Of a stretch of 64,000 bases of DNA, positions 8,517-17,459 are shown one piece after another (position 1 is the stretch's first letter; each line of letters opens with the position of its first letter). A program made the position numbers and the translations under genes. The notes under the pieces were generated by a model that was not told where the DNA came from, made no database searches, and saw only the letters and a list, made by a program, of their open reading frames with translations. The DNA comes from Aliidiomarina iranensis (GTDB lineage Bacteria; Pseudomonadota; Gammaproteobacteria; Enterobacterales; Alteromonadaceae), in contig NZ_PIPJ01000004.1 in assembly GCF_003987135.1 (NCBI RefSeq), forward strand, positions 124,001 to 188,000, in the 5' to 3' direction.

Positions 8517-10073
8517 TTAAGTCTCTTCATTCATCACCGCAACAACATCTATTTCGAATTTATTTTTAATTTCTTCGATTAGGTGTGTCGCGAGCTCCTC
8601 TAATTCATTGAGAATCTGGCTTTCTAATAGAGATTCTAATTCCTGACGCTTGCGTTTCGAAACTTCACCGCCATTTTGAATAATAATCGACAAAACCATA
8701 TCAATTTTATTATTCGGCAAATCCGCATTTTCGTTGATAAATTTTTTCAAACAATCGAAAACGGTAAGTAAGCATACCTCTTTTAGTAGATCATCGGAGA
8801 TGGCTGTATCCATCATCTCATATACAAACTTTACATGCTCGGTGTAGTCCGGAAAGCGATACATGTAATCAATATCATTATTGATTACGATTCTATTGGA
8901 ATTGTCGAGTTCATAATCCAACATCGCCATTATTGGTACTGAAATGGTTTCAAGAACCTGGTCGTATTTTTGTTGGTTTTTTAAGATCGCAGCAGATATC
9001 GGAATAATAAACTTATGCTCTGGTTCTCGATGCTTCATGACGTCATGAATCAGATAGCGATGAATGCGACCATTTCCATCGTCAAATGGGTGAATATAAA
9101 CTTCACCGAATGAGATCAAAGTTGCGTGGAATAATGGGGGAACTGAGCCATCGATCATCAAGTTTTCGTGTAGCTTGAATAGTCCATTCATCATACTTGC
9201 TACGTGTTCTTGTTTCGCACCAACATAATGAACATCTTCATCTCGATTCCCAAACCGTTGAATCGTTGTACCGACATAAATTTCCGATTCACGGTAATCT
9301 ATCGCTTTAAACTTCTCATCCACAATTTGATTCTGAACGTTGATGAGCGAATGCTTGTTCAACTCATATAAGCCAACATTTTTTATCGCATTCAGGAATC
9401 TTTGCATTCGCTGTCGATTTGGCTTTTCTCTTTCGATTTCTGTGGATGACTTTGTTTCTTTTGTATAAAGGTAATTAACTGATCGCCCAATCACATCAAC
9501 TGATAGCTGCTCTCCGATGCGCTGCATTTTTGCAAATGCAGTTTTATAAACGTCAGCCTTATCAAGCTCACTTATCTCAGTTGTTTTTCGGATCGTCGGA
9601 CAAAAGTCAGGTGTACCTAGCGCGTTGTTAATAACCCGTGTTCTTTTATCTTTCTGCCCATTTCCCAGGGTGTAGTAGAACTCGTCCTCAAATAACTTTA
9701 TATAATTCGACGACTTTAAGTCCGGGATGTCAAGTTTCTGTCCAGTTAGCCATTCGTACAGAAACCAGAGCACTCGATTATATTGACTTGTCGGTTTATC
9801 TAAAATAAACGCCGTAAATTCAGTCACATTAATTTTTTTATAAATTGCCGCAAAGAAATGTAATCTAATGCCTTGGTTCTTTATTGCCGCATGCATTTGC
9901 GAATAGGGGTTATCATCGTATTTTAGATGGCCAGGAATCACCTTTCGCTTGCTCCCACCATACTGGATCAACTGTTCTTTTTCGGCATTTGGGTCCTGAT
10001 AAACCTCCACCCCGAGCTTTGGTAGACGTAGATCGTAATGCAGATTAAGGTAAGCATATCCAACTGGTTTCAT
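8517..10073 (-). CDS. Fic-domain AMP-transferase-like protein
   Basis: A protein of 518 residues with a complete Fic active motif, HPFDDGNGRIHR, near residue 328. The motif His and acidic residue are present, so NMP transfer (usually AMP from ATP to a protein hydroxyl) is the expected chemistry. Upstream, near residue 215, SSTEIERE resembles the inhibitory helix of class II Fic proteins (S/T-x-x-x-E-G/N), but Arg replaces the Gly/Asn. The long N-terminal region has no domain I recognise, and the C-terminus is helical. No separate antitoxin gene is adjacent. The target is unknown. It is the last gene before the stranded yicC end. Confidence 0.88.
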   Translation of the reverse strand: MKPVGYAYLNLHYDLRLPKLGVEVYQDPNAEKEQLIQYGGSKRKVIPGHLKYDDNPYSQMHAAIKNQGIRLHFFAAIYKKINVTEFTAFILDKPTSQYNRVLWFLYEWLTGQKLDIPDLKSSNYIKLFEDEFYYTLGNGQKDKRTRVINNALGTPDFCPTIRKTTEISELDKADVYKTAFAKMQRIGEQLSVDVIGRSVNYLYTKETKSSTEIEREKPNRQRMQRFLNAIKNVGLYELNKHSLINVQNQIVDEKFKAIDYRESEIYVGTTIQRFGNRDEDVHYVGAKQEHVASMMNGLFKLHENLMIDGSVPPLFHATLISFGEVYIHPFDDGNGRIHRYLIHDVMKHREPEHKFIIPISAAILKNQQKYDQVLETISVPIMAMLDYELDNSNRIVINNDIDYMYRFPDYTEHVKFVYEMMDTAISDDLLKEVCLLTVFDCLKKFINENADLPNNKIDMVLSIIIQNGGEVSKRKRQELESLLESQILNELEELATHLIEEIKNKFEIDVVAVMNEET

Positions 10074-10429
10074 AGCAGTCCTTTACTTCTCGCCAAAAAG
10101 GTCTTATCTTTAGCCAACGTTTATGTATACATATATGATAGCTGATTTACCAAAAAAATCATTACATTTTAGATATTCTGATTACAAATCACCAACCACA
10201 CTTATAAATAAGGTATTGCACTTAAAAAGTAGACTTTTAACTTACGAATCAACATTTCCTTGTTGAACTGCGATTTTTAGTTACATCAGTTGTCCACTTC
10301 CCCATTAATGACACAGCTCTAAACTAGCGTCCCAATCACATCAGCAACCTTCTGATGCGCCTCCCGTCGTTCTGTAATCCCCTAGAAAGCTGCTACGCAA
10401 CGGAAAAATCAGGAAGTTCCAGAAACAAC
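10074..10429. other. AT-rich intergenic region
   Basis: No open frame or RNA gene is supported between the Fic start and the terminator at 10430. It should hold the Fic promoter, reading leftward. Nothing else stands out. Confidence 0.4.
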
Positions 10430-10456
10430 AAAGCCCTCTATTTAAAAGGGCTTTGG
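10430..10456 (-). terminator. Probable original yicC terminator, stranded by the island
   Basis: AAAGCCCT and its complement AGGGCTTT form a stem with an AT-rich loop. Read leftward the stem is followed by a T-rich TTGTTGTTT. It lies about 35 bp past the stranded yicC stop codon at 10491-10493, the spacing expected if it once ended yicC transcription. It is now separated from yicC by 15 kb. Confidence 0.65.
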
Positions 10457-10493
10457 AAGCATCAGGAAAATATCAGACAGCGTAGAGAAAATT

Positions 10494-10512
10494 ATTCAAT
10501 ATTTTGGATCTG
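10494..10512 (-). other. attL-type site: remnant of the yicC 3' end
   Basis: This sequence matches 25861-25879 at 18 of 19 positions. Read on the minus strand it encodes Q-I-Q-N-I-E followed by TAA, exactly the C-terminus of YicC. The single difference is synonymous (ATT against ATA), and the stop is TAA rather than TGA. This coding logic strongly supports an ancestral yicC end displaced by integration. Confidence 0.85.
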
Positions 10513-10580
10513 AATGGATGATGTAGATATTATCGTCTTATAAAACAAACACTTGCTGGTTTAAAGTCTGGTTTTTTCGC

Positions 10581-10604
10581 ATTTAGGATCCATTTTTGGA
10601 TCCA
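10581..10604. repeat. GGATCC repeats at the left island end
   Basis: GGATCCATTTTTGGATCCA lies about 75 bp inside the left att site. TTTTTGGATCCA at 10593-10604 recurs twice at the other end of the element (25703-25714 inverted, 25739-25750 direct) and shares TTTTGGATC with both att cores. These are candidate integrase or excisionase binding sites, by inference. Confidence 0.55.
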
Positions 10605-10620
10605 GTTGGCACGCCGTAGC

Positions 10621-11634
10621 TTATAATTTTTGTCGCAAAAGACTCAAAGCTTCGATTGGAAATTCATGTTCAGGTTCAATGAATTTCCAAAAGTTAAGTT
10701 GCCCCATCAACCTTTCGACAAAAAATACGTCTCTAATCCTTTTCTTATTTACGTGACTTAGTAACCCGTACTTACCAATAAAATGAATTTGTTTTCGTAG
10801 TTCTCGTTTTAGCTTTCTCGAAACCTTTAGTTGTCCATCGACAACTTTTATCCCGGTGATATGGCAACCATTAACTGGACCTAAATATGTTTTCCGCGAA
10901 TTTAACTGAAAACCAAAATAACGTAAAATTCGTTCTACCAGTCTCAAAAGTTTTTTAGGAATATAATTACCCGAGAAACACATGTCATCGGCATACCGTG
11001 AATATGATAATTCGTACTTCACCGCTATTTTGTTCAAAGCTCTGTCAGCTTTTCTAAACAAAATATTACTTAACACAGGACTTGTGGGCGCACCTTGAAC
11101 AAGTGATACAGTATCAGTCGTTAAGTTTGCTAGATAAAAAGCAACGTTTGGCGCATAACCAAGCTGATTAAAATAATTAGCTACCCAAGATTTCTTAAAT
11201 GTTGGGAAAAAATCTTTAATGTCTAATTTTAATATATGAAGTGAATGGCAGTGACACTCTACGTGACTTTTTATAGATTTCCCATTAGCAAATCCATGCG
11301 CTTTACTGTGAATAAATTCTTTGTCTAGTATTGCTTCTTTAAGCCAATATTGGGCGTGCATTAGCGAACTGTAGGGGACTTTAATCACCCTTACCCCTCC
11401 GCGTCGCTTTGGTATTTCGAACTCTCTATAAAACCAATCCGAGCCATTCACCATGACTCTCATCTCGTCATGTTCAATATCAAGTATATTAGATAAATGT
11501 TCGAGCTCGAATATAACCGGTAAGTTTTTACTTGAGAGGTTGCTCGCATAAGCTGACAAGGTCTTTTCTAATTCAGGTTCTAATCCCCTGCTTTTTATAT
11601 AGCCTTCCCATTCTTTTGGCGATTTTAATTTCAT
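10621..11634 (-). CDS. Retron-type reverse transcriptase
   Basis: It makes multicopy single-stranded DNA from its own structured RNA. In 337 residues the order of RT motifs is clear: HGFANGKSI (113-121), LDIKDFF (137-143), QGAPTSP (180-186), catalytic YADD (214-217), and HITGIKV (258-264), the last being a variant of the VTG motif of retron enzymes. The NAxxH motif usual in retron RTs is not present; SHVECH (123-128) occupies that place. The structured ncRNA ends about 20 bp upstream on the same strand. Upstream of that lie a winged-helix gene and a PRTase-like gene, which I read as the effector pair. Low GC relative to the core genes suggests recent acquisition. The alternative, a group II intron or DGR enzyme, is unlikely without a maturase domain or template repeats. 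Confidence 0.9.
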   Translation of the reverse strand: MKLKSPKEWEGYIKSRGLEPELEKTLSAYASNLSSKNLPVIFELEHLSNILDIEHDEMRVMVNGSDWFYREFEIPKRRGGVRVIKVPYSSLMHAQYWLKEAILDKEFIHSKAHGFANGKSIKSHVECHCHSLHILKLDIKDFFPTFKKSWVANYFNQLGYAPNVAFYLANLTTDTVSLVQGAPTSPVLSNILFRKADRALNKIAVKYELSYSRYADDMCFSGNYIPKKLLRLVERILRYFGFQLNSRKTYLGPVNGCHITGIKVVDGQLKVSRKLKRELRKQIHFIGKYGLLSHVNKKRIRDVFFVERLMGQLNFWKFIEPEHEFPIEALSLLRQKL

Positions 11635-11654
11635 AATTTATCACGCTTGTAATT

Positions 11655-11880
11655 GTGGCTCTCGATCCTACATCGAAACTTTTGCTCCCGCGGAAAGATT
11701 ATCAGTCTTTCCGTGCTCGCGCGGAAAGACTGATAATCTTTCCAGCGAGTCACCGCGCAGCGGTGCGAGCACTCCTTAAAAATGGAACATTTTTAAGGAG
11801 TCGTCTTTTACCGAGGCTAAAACTGACCTTAAGCCCAGAGCGACTGCACTCTTTTACAGGTAACTAGGCTCGAGAGCCAC
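11655..11880 (-). ncRNA. Retron msr-msd RNA
   Basis: The boundaries are a perfect 11-bp inverted repeat, GTGGCTCTCGA, at 11880-11870 (a1) and 11665-11655 (a2). Directly after a1 comes AGC, so the predicted branching guanosine is at 11869. In transcription order there are two small msr-like stems, a perfect 14-bp stem (11771-11801, loop of 3), a 6-bp GC stem (11751-11765), and a perfect 21-bp inverted repeat (11692-11712 with 11723-11743, loop of 10), which should be the main msd hairpin. The RNA starts 18 bp after the winged-helix stop and ends 20 bp before the RT start, the usual retron position. Confidence 0.88.
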
Positions 11881-11898
11881 GTTTCCAACCATAGCAAA

Positions 11899-12198
11899 CT
11901 AACTCTTTTGCGACAATCTCAATCGGTTCACATTGGGAGTATAGAACTCTTCATCTCGCACATGAGCTACTTGCCTTTTTTGTGCTTTCTCAACCTGTAA
12001 AAGCTGCTCCTTGCCTTTAGAGGTTATTCGAATAAAATCCTCGCGATTAAGGATATATCCCTCCTCTTCGAGCAACAGAAGAGTTTGAGTAAACACTTTA
12101 AACTCAAGGTTAGCTCGACCATAAAGCGTACTCGCCGCTAAACCTGCATAGCTCTCAATGAGTAATTTTAATATTTTTTTTGCTACATCTTTTTTCAT
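11899..12198 (-). CDS. Retron-associated small winged-helix protein
   Basis: A 99-residue protein with the profile of a winged helix-turn-helix: helices around residues 5-20 and 30-45, then LEEEGYILNREDFIRITSKGKEQL, resembling a wing hairpin. A basic tail ends NVNRLRLSQKS. It starts 4 bp after the PRTase stop and ends 18 bp before the retron RNA, so it is almost certainly co-expressed with both. By analogy with other retrons it may bind msDNA and hold the PRTase in check; this is inference. Confidence 0.72.
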   Translation of the reverse strand: MKKDVAKKILKLLIESYAGLAASTLYGRANLEFKVFTQTLLLLEEEGYILNREDFIRITSKGKEQLLQVEKAQKRQVAHVRDEEFYTPNVNRLRLSQKS

Positions 12199-12202
12199 AA
12201 AC

Positions 12203-13036
12203 CTAACCGATAAATCGACTCAGCACGAAAGGCCGAGGATTTCCATTTTTATAAAGACCCCACCACAGTATAGGCAACACATTGTTAGGAACGTTACCTC
12301 TCTCCCTACCATAAACTGCTTCGGAATCGCCCCATCCCAAGACACTTAACTGCTCGTTACCGTATTCAGTTGCAAACTGCGAACACATACCATCAAGCAC
12401 TTTATATTCCATAGCACTAGGCCCAAAAGAATCTGCTATTGCTTTTCTAATGGAGTGGAGCGATTCAACATTTATTCCCGCCGCTTTGACCTTTGCTAAG
12501 CCTTCTTCAGTTGAAAGAATGACTTTGACTTTTACATCGACATCGGTAATTTTAGCCTGCGCGAACCGTGTCATAATCTCTTTATGCCGACCAATAATCG
12601 AAGTTCCTGTTCCAATAAACTCATCGATCCAAAGACACTTTTTAATACCTGATTTCTTGATTGCGTCCTTTAATGAGTTAAGTGAATTGATCGGCTTAAT
12701 TCGTTGCTGTAGGCAACTTCGTCCAAGACCTATCTTAATGGCATATATCAATTCATTAGAGCTGTCGGGATCGCTGTCAATTGAAGTGGCGACAACAATA
12801 ATGTCTTGCGAGTATCTGTTAACCATTGCCTCAGCTTCCCTCACAAGCTCTCCAATAGCCGAGTTATATGCTTGTTGAGACATGAATTTTCCACTTCTTA
12901 GGAAATGAAACACTAAGTCTCTCTCTGTGTTTGACGAACACTCTTCGAATATCAAATATGAAAGCTGATCTTGAAATTCACTCATCCATGGATTAGCAAG
13001 CAGAAATTCCTGCATCTGTTTGTGATATTTCTGCAT
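12203..13036 (-). CDS. Retron-associated phosphoribosyltransferase-like effector
   Basis: A 277-residue cytosolic protein. Residues 133-147 (KCLWIDEFIGTGTSI) fit the PRPP-binding loop of phosphoribosyltransferases, usually hydrophobic stretch-DD-x-x-x-TG-x-T, here with DE in place of DD. It is first in an operon with the winged-helix protein, the retron RNA and the RT. Retrons with a PRTase and a winged-helix partner are a recognised class (type III in one published scheme, recalled and not checked). The likely role is a toxic effector acting on nucleotides or a related target when phage disturbs the retron; this is inference. Confidence 0.72.
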   Translation of the reverse strand: MQKYHKQMQEFLLANPWMSEFQDQLSYLIFEECSSNTERDLVFHFLRSGKFMSQQAYNSAIGELVREAEAMVNRYSQDIIVVATSIDSDPDSSNELIYAIKIGLGRSCLQQRIKPINSLNSLKDAIKKSGIKKCLWIDEFIGTGTSIIGRHKEIMTRFAQAKITDVDVKVKVILSTEEGLAKVKAAGINVESLHSIRKAIADSFGPSAMEYKVLDGMCSQFATEYGNEQLSVLGWGDSEAVYGRERGNVPNNVLPILWWGLYKNGNPRPFVLSRFIG

Positions 13037-13092
13037 AATCAGGTAAAACTCCTTAACTCGGCTTGAATTTATTTGATTCAGATTAAGCGTAA

Positions 13093-16000
13093 CTAAAGCT
13101 GCCCACCAACCCCTTTAAACTTCTCAACAAACGCCGAGATCTTCTGAAACACCGTTTGCTTCTTGGTCCGGTATTCTGGGTTCAAAGGGCTTAACTTCGG
13201 TAGTGTTGAGTTGAGTTCGGTGCCGTTTTCGCTGGCGTATTCTCGGCGTAATGAGGCGGCGATATAGCGCTTGGCCGCGTCTTCATTTAGGTTTTCTGAA
13301 CGAATGAGCTCTTCGGCTTCGCGCTGCTGCTCGGCTTGAGCGAACTTGAAGAACTCATCGATAATGCCTGCTTTATCTGGCATTTCATCTAAGTCGGTTT
13401 GGTTGATGAAGTCGACAATTAAGCTTTCTTTGGCGCGGTTGCCAAGGCTGGCTCGAATCAGACGGCGAACTTCTTCAATCAAATCACCTTTGCTTTTGTT
13501 TTTCTTGTTCTGCTCGAATATCAGCTCAAGAATGTAGTCGAGGTTAATTTCCTGCGATTTTAGCAAGTCGATTTCAAACTCGATATCGTCCCAGTCAATT
13601 GTTGACTGTGCTTGGTTCTCGGCTGATTTCTCGCGGCGTATCCAGTCGCGAATATCGTTATAGGTCGAGCGATAATCTTGCACCTTGCGCTCAGGCGGTA
13701 TGCGAATCGTTTGTAACGTCGCGATATCGTCGTCGCTTAAGTGATGCTCAATCTTGAACGCTTCAACAGCTTCCGCATCGCTCGTATCAATGGTCTGCAA
13801 CGCTTTTAAGCTGGCAAATTCATCGTAGTTTTGCAGGATGTTTTCAACACGCAAATACTCGCCAAATAATTTGGCGAAGTCTTTCTTGTCTTTCTCGAGC
13901 TCAATTTCATCAGGGTTAGGAAAACGTTGCTCGAGTTCGGAAACCACTTCCATAAAGCCACGTCGCGCTTGCCCAGTGACGAGGTCTGTGAAGCCTTCCA
14001 TGTACTCTTTATAGCTCTTCTCGAGCACTACATTCTTCGTATTCTTATCACCAAACAAAGTGATGGCATCAATCGTCGCTTTCTCCAAATCACGGAAGGT
14101 CACGATATTGCCGAAAGTCTTCGTAGCATCGTAAATACGATTGGTGCGCGAATAGGCTTGAATAAGTCCGTGGTAACGCAGGTTCTTATCCACAAACAAG
14201 GTATTCAGTGTCGGTGCATCAAAACCGGTGAGGAACATACCCACCACAATCAGCAAATCAATTTCTTGGCTTTTCACGCGCTTGGCAAGATCACGGTAGT
14301 AGTTTTGGAAGCCGTTGCTATCCACGCCATAGTTGGATTGAAACATGGCGTTGTAATCAGCAATCGCTGCGCTTAGAAACTCCTTACCGCTGCTATTCAT
14401 GGCGGAGACTTCAAAGCTTTCATCGGGTATCTCACCGATGGAATCTTGCTCTTCATTCGCGGCGAACGAGAAAATGGTCGCCACACGCAAAGGTCGCTCG
14501 GCATCTTGTTGCAGTTGTTTAAACGCCTCGTAGTAGGCTTTTGCAGCATCAACGCTGCTGACCGCGAACATGGCATTAAAACCTCGCCCGCCCGCCTTCA
14601 TGCGGTGCGTTTTTTGGCGAAAGTGCGTCAGTATGTATTGGGTGATTTCCCGAATACGTTCCGGGTGAAGTAACGCTTGTTTGTTCTCTGCGGCACTGAG
14701 TTTTTTCTCGTCCTGCTCGGTCTCAATTTGACGGAACTGGGGTCGTACGTCGTTGTAGTCCACTTTGAACTTAAGCACTTTTTCGTCGCGAATGGCATCA
14801 GTGATCACGTACGAATGCAGTTCCCGACCAAACACGCTAGCGGTCGTCTCAGCGCCTAATGCATTCTGTGGAAATATCGGCGTTCCGGTAAAACCAAACT
14901 GATAATAGCGCTTAAATTTCTTCTGTAAGTTCTTCTGCGCTTCACCAAACTGACTGCGGTGGCATTCGTCAAAAATAAACACCACCTGCTGACGATAAAC
15001 CGGCAAGTCACGCTCTGTTTTCATCAGGTTATTTAGTTTCTGAATGGTGGTCACAATGATTTTGTTGTCATCCAAACTCAAATTACGCTTAAGCCCTGCG
15101 GTGCTATCCGAGCCATTGACGCTATCCGGCGAGAAACGCTGATATTCCTTCATGGTCTGGTAATCGAGATCTTTACGGTCCACCACGAAGAATACTTTGT
15201 CGATAAAATCGAGTTCGGTCGCTAAGCGTGCTGCTTTAAAGCTGGTTAATGTTTTCCCCGAGCCTGTGGTGTGCCAGATATAGCCGCCAGCATCGGTTGA
15301 ACTCCATTGCTTGGCCTGAAACGCGCTTTTTATTTTCCACAAGATTCGCTCTGTGGCGGCAATTTGATAAGGCCGCATCACCAGCAGGGTGTCGCTTACA
15401 TCAAACACCGAGAAGTGCAGTAATACTTTGAGCAACGTCTCTTTTTGAAAGAAGGTCGCAGTGAAGTCTTTAAGATCTTTAATCAAGCCGTTGTCAGATT
15501 TCGCCCAGTTCATGGTGAAATCAAAGGTGTTCTTGTTACGCTTGACGGTGTTGGCAAAGTAGCGCGTGTCGGTCCCGTTTGAAATCACAAATAGCTGCAG
15601 ATACTTAAACAATGAGCTTTCGGCATTGAAACTCTCTTTGCTGTAGCGGTGCACTTGGTTAAAGGCTTCACGAATGGCCACACCGCGCTTTTTCAGTTCA
15701 ATTTGAACGAGTGGCAGGCCGTTCACCAAAATGGTGACGTCGTAACGATTCGCATGCGAACCCGTTTGTTCAAACTGCTTGATCACCTGCACTTTGTTGC
15801 GCGCGATGTTCTTTTTATCGACCAAGTAAATGTTTTGAATACGGCCATCATCAAAAACGAAATCTTCAATGTAGTCGTCGTGAATTTTGCGCGTTTTATC
15901 GGTGATGCTGTCGCTGGGCCTATCAAGGTAGATCTCAACAAAGCGCGCCCACTCGCCGTCCGAGAATTCAACGTTATTTAAGGTTTGTAACTGCACGCGC

Positions 16001-16191
16001 ACGTTGGCAAGCATCGCCATTGGGTTATTCAGCCCGGGAACATACTCATAGCCCTGATTCACTAAATCTTGAATCAGCTCACGCTCTAAATCACTCTCGC
16101 TTTGATAGCTTTCAGCAACTTCATATTGCTTGGTGTACTTATCTAAAACGATAAAGTGTTTTGACTCGGCTATGGGTTTGTAGGTGGTCAT
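13093..16191 (-). CDS. hsdR: Type I restriction enzyme R subunit
   Basis: HsdR is the ATP-dependent translocase and nuclease of a type I restriction complex (R2M2S). In 1032 residues there is an N-terminal nuclease core, [18 protein letters not shown], near residue 155, giving the D...ExK pattern. Walker A TTGSGKT is near 310 and DECHR near 405, followed by the second helicase lobe and a helical C-terminus that would contact HsdM. The length is close to EcoR124-type R subunits. It lies downstream of the RhuM/Fic gene, separated by about 100 bp with two palindromes, so it may have its own regulation. Confidence 0.95.
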   Translation of the reverse strand: MTTYKPIAESKHFIVLDKYTKQYEVAESYQSESDLERELIQDLVNQGYEYVPGLNNPMAMLANVRVQLQTLNNVEFSDGEWARFVEIYLDRPSDSITDKTRKIHDDYIEDFVFDDGRIQNIYLVDKKNIARNKVQVIKQFEQTGSHANRYDVTILVNGLPLVQIELKKRGVAIREAFNQVHRYSKESFNAESSLFKYLQLFVISNGTDTRYFANTVKRNKNTFDFTMNWAKSDNGLIKDLKDFTATFFQKETLLKVLLHFSVFDVSDTLLVMRPYQIAATERILWKIKSAFQAKQWSSTDAGGYIWHTTGSGKTLTSFKAARLATELDFIDKVFFVVDRKDLDYQTMKEYQRFSPDSVNGSDSTAGLKRNLSLDDNKIIVTTIQKLNNLMKTERDLPVYRQQVVFIFDECHRSQFGEAQKNLQKKFKRYYQFGFTGTPIFPQNALGAETTASVFGRELHSYVITDAIRDEKVLKFKVDYNDVRPQFRQIETEQDEKKLSAAENKQALLHPERIREITQYILTHFRQKTHRMKAGGRGFNAMFAVSSVDAAKAYYEAFKQLQQDAERPLRVATIFSFAANEEQDSIGEIPDESFEVSAMNSSGKEFLSAAIADYNAMFQSNYGVDSNGFQNYYRDLAKRVKSQEIDLLIVVGMFLTGFDAPTLNTLFVDKNLRYHGLIQAYSRTNRIYDATKTFGNIVTFRDLEKATIDAITLFGDKNTKNVVLEKSYKEYMEGFTDLVTGQARRGFMEVVSELEQRFPNPDEIELEKDKKDFAKLFGEYLRVENILQNYDEFASLKALQTIDTSDAEAVEAFKIEHHLSDDDIATLQTIRIPPERKVQDYRSTYNDIRDWIRREKSAENQAQSTIDWDDIEFEIDLLKSQEINLDYILELIFEQNKKNKSKGDLIEEVRRLIRASLGNRAKESLIVDFINQTDLDEMPDKAGIIDEFFKFAQAEQQREAEELIRSENLNEDAAKRYIAASLRREYASENGTELNSTLPKLSPLNPEYRTKKQTVFQKISAFVEKFKGVGGQL

Positions 16192-16246
16192 TCCTTTGTA
16201 TCCTTTTTCTGCAACAGCCTTTTAATCACGTGCGGTTGAGTGGTTG

Positions 16247-16296
16247 TTTCCAAAATGGAAATAACTGCTTTCAGTGCACGGGTTCCAAAATGGAAC
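16247..16296. promoter_or_regulatory. Two TTCCAAAATGGAA palindromes upstream of hsdR
   Basis: TTTCCAAAATGGAAA at 16247-16261 and GTTCCAAAATGGAAC at 16282-16296 are near-identical 15-bp palindromes 35 bp apart. The second touches the stop codon of the RhuM/Fic gene. Their place between that gene and hsdR suggests an operator controlling the nuclease subunit. Confidence 0.5.
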
Positions 16297-17303
16297 TAGT
16301 CGCTTTTATCATCTGCTTTCAACAGAATAAAATGCTCAACCAAACGAATCATTAGTTCTTTCTGGTCGGGCAAGCTTTCGGCAACTAATAATGCCAGCGC
16401 AACCAACGTATTGTCGTTTATTAGTTGTTCGACAGGTTTTGCCAATAAGTGCTGGTTTACTCGTAAATACCATAAAAATAAAAATGACCCGGTGCGCTTA
16501 TTACCGTCGGCAAGCGGGTGGTTCTTAATCACAAAGTAGAGCAAGTGTGCAGCGCGGCTGGCAACATTCGGATAAAACAGTTCGTCGGCGAAGCCTTGCT
16601 CAATAGTAGCCAGTGCGGACGCCAAGCCGTCACCACGTACTTGGCCAAACAGCTCGGTCGCTTCACCTTTTTCAATCAGCATCTTTTTAAGTTCGGCAAT
16701 CGCAACAAGTACATCGTCTAGCTTCAGCGCCAGCATGTCATTTTGCTTGTTCGTTAATGAGGTTAGGCTTTGTTCGTCATAACCCTGTAACAGGCTCCAA
16801 CTGCGCGCATAGTCATTAATGACAGCAAGTACAGCCGCGCCTTCATCACTCACTAATTGTTGGTTAGCCAGTGTACGAGAAAGCAAAGCAATCGCTTGCT
16901 CGAACTCAACACCTCGCTCTTGTAGTCGCCGCTGGTTAAGCGTGTAGCCTTCAATCAGGTGGTTCTTTAACGTGCGTGTGGCCCATTGGCGGAATTGCGT
17001 TGCGCGCGCTGAGTTCACACGATAACCCACGGAAATAATGGCATCGAGATTGTAGAGCTTGCGCTTCCGTTTAACTTCTCGTGCACCTTCCATTTGAACT
17101 TGTAAGGAATCCTTACAAGTTGCCGATTCTTGCAGCTCGCCATCGGAAAATACATTTTTCAGGTGCATGGTGATGTTTTGCGGTTTAACTTCGAACAGCT
17201 CAGCTATTTGAGCCTGTGTTAACCATACTGTTTCATCATCAAGCTCAACTTTCAGCTCAAGCTTGCCATTATCGGTTTGGTATATCTCAATATTGCTGGT
17301 CAT
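16296..17303 (-). CDS. RhuM N-terminal domain fused to Fic/Doc domain
   Basis: Residues 1-170 match the RhuM family: an N-terminal DNA-binding-like part (ETVWLTQAQIAELFEV), then RKLYNLDAIISVGYRVNS and FRQWATRTL. The C-terminal part has a Fic/Doc motif HPLADGNKRTGSF. The frame is open from 17399, but the ATG at 17303 has an AAGGAG site 6 bp upstream and begins the family sequence. Such fused proteins often sit between hsdS and hsdR in type I systems, as here. The function is not settled; NMP transfer that protects or kills the host under R-M imbalance is possible. The Fic motif has the expected His, acidic and Arg residues. Confidence 0.9.
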   Translation of the reverse strand: MTSNIEIYQTDNGKLELKVELDDETVWLTQAQIAELFEVKPQNITMHLKNVFSDGELQESATCKDSLQVQMEGAREVKRKRKLYNLDAIISVGYRVNSARATQFRQWATRTLKNHLIEGYTLNQRRLQERGVEFEQAIALLSRTLANQQLVSDEGAAVLAVINDYARSWSLLQGYDEQSLTSLTNKQNDMLALKLDDVLVAIAELKKMLIEKGEATELFGQVRGDGLASALATIEQGFADELFYPNVASRAAHLLYFVIKNHPLADGNKRTGSFLFLWYLRVNQHLLAKPVEQLINDNTLVALALLVAESLPDQKELMIRLVEHFILLKADDKSD

Positions 17304-17459
17304 TGGAAACTCCTTTTCCGTGTCATTGTTAAACTTTGAACTACCGAGAAATCCTCGGTAATCACCATTAAAAACTCGTACCCAACCAACATTCCACAAT
17401 TACCTATCGCTTCGGGAAGAGCACCTGAACAGACTACATCCCCAAGCATTTTTATCATA

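Noticed and set aside
1-10493. Extending the 15-kb island to include the whole left block
   Set aside because: The att repeat, remnant yicC codons and terminator at 10430-10512 mark the boundary; no second copy of the repeat was found further left.
10621-11634. Reading the RT as a group II intron or diversity-generating element
   Set aside because: No maturase or HNH domain, no template/variable repeat pair, and the upstream RNA has retron a1/a2 ends.
11655-11867. A 70-codon rightward open frame inside the retron RNA
   Set aside because: It is fully explained by the hairpins of the msr-msd on the other strand, has no ribosome site and encodes low-complexity repeats.
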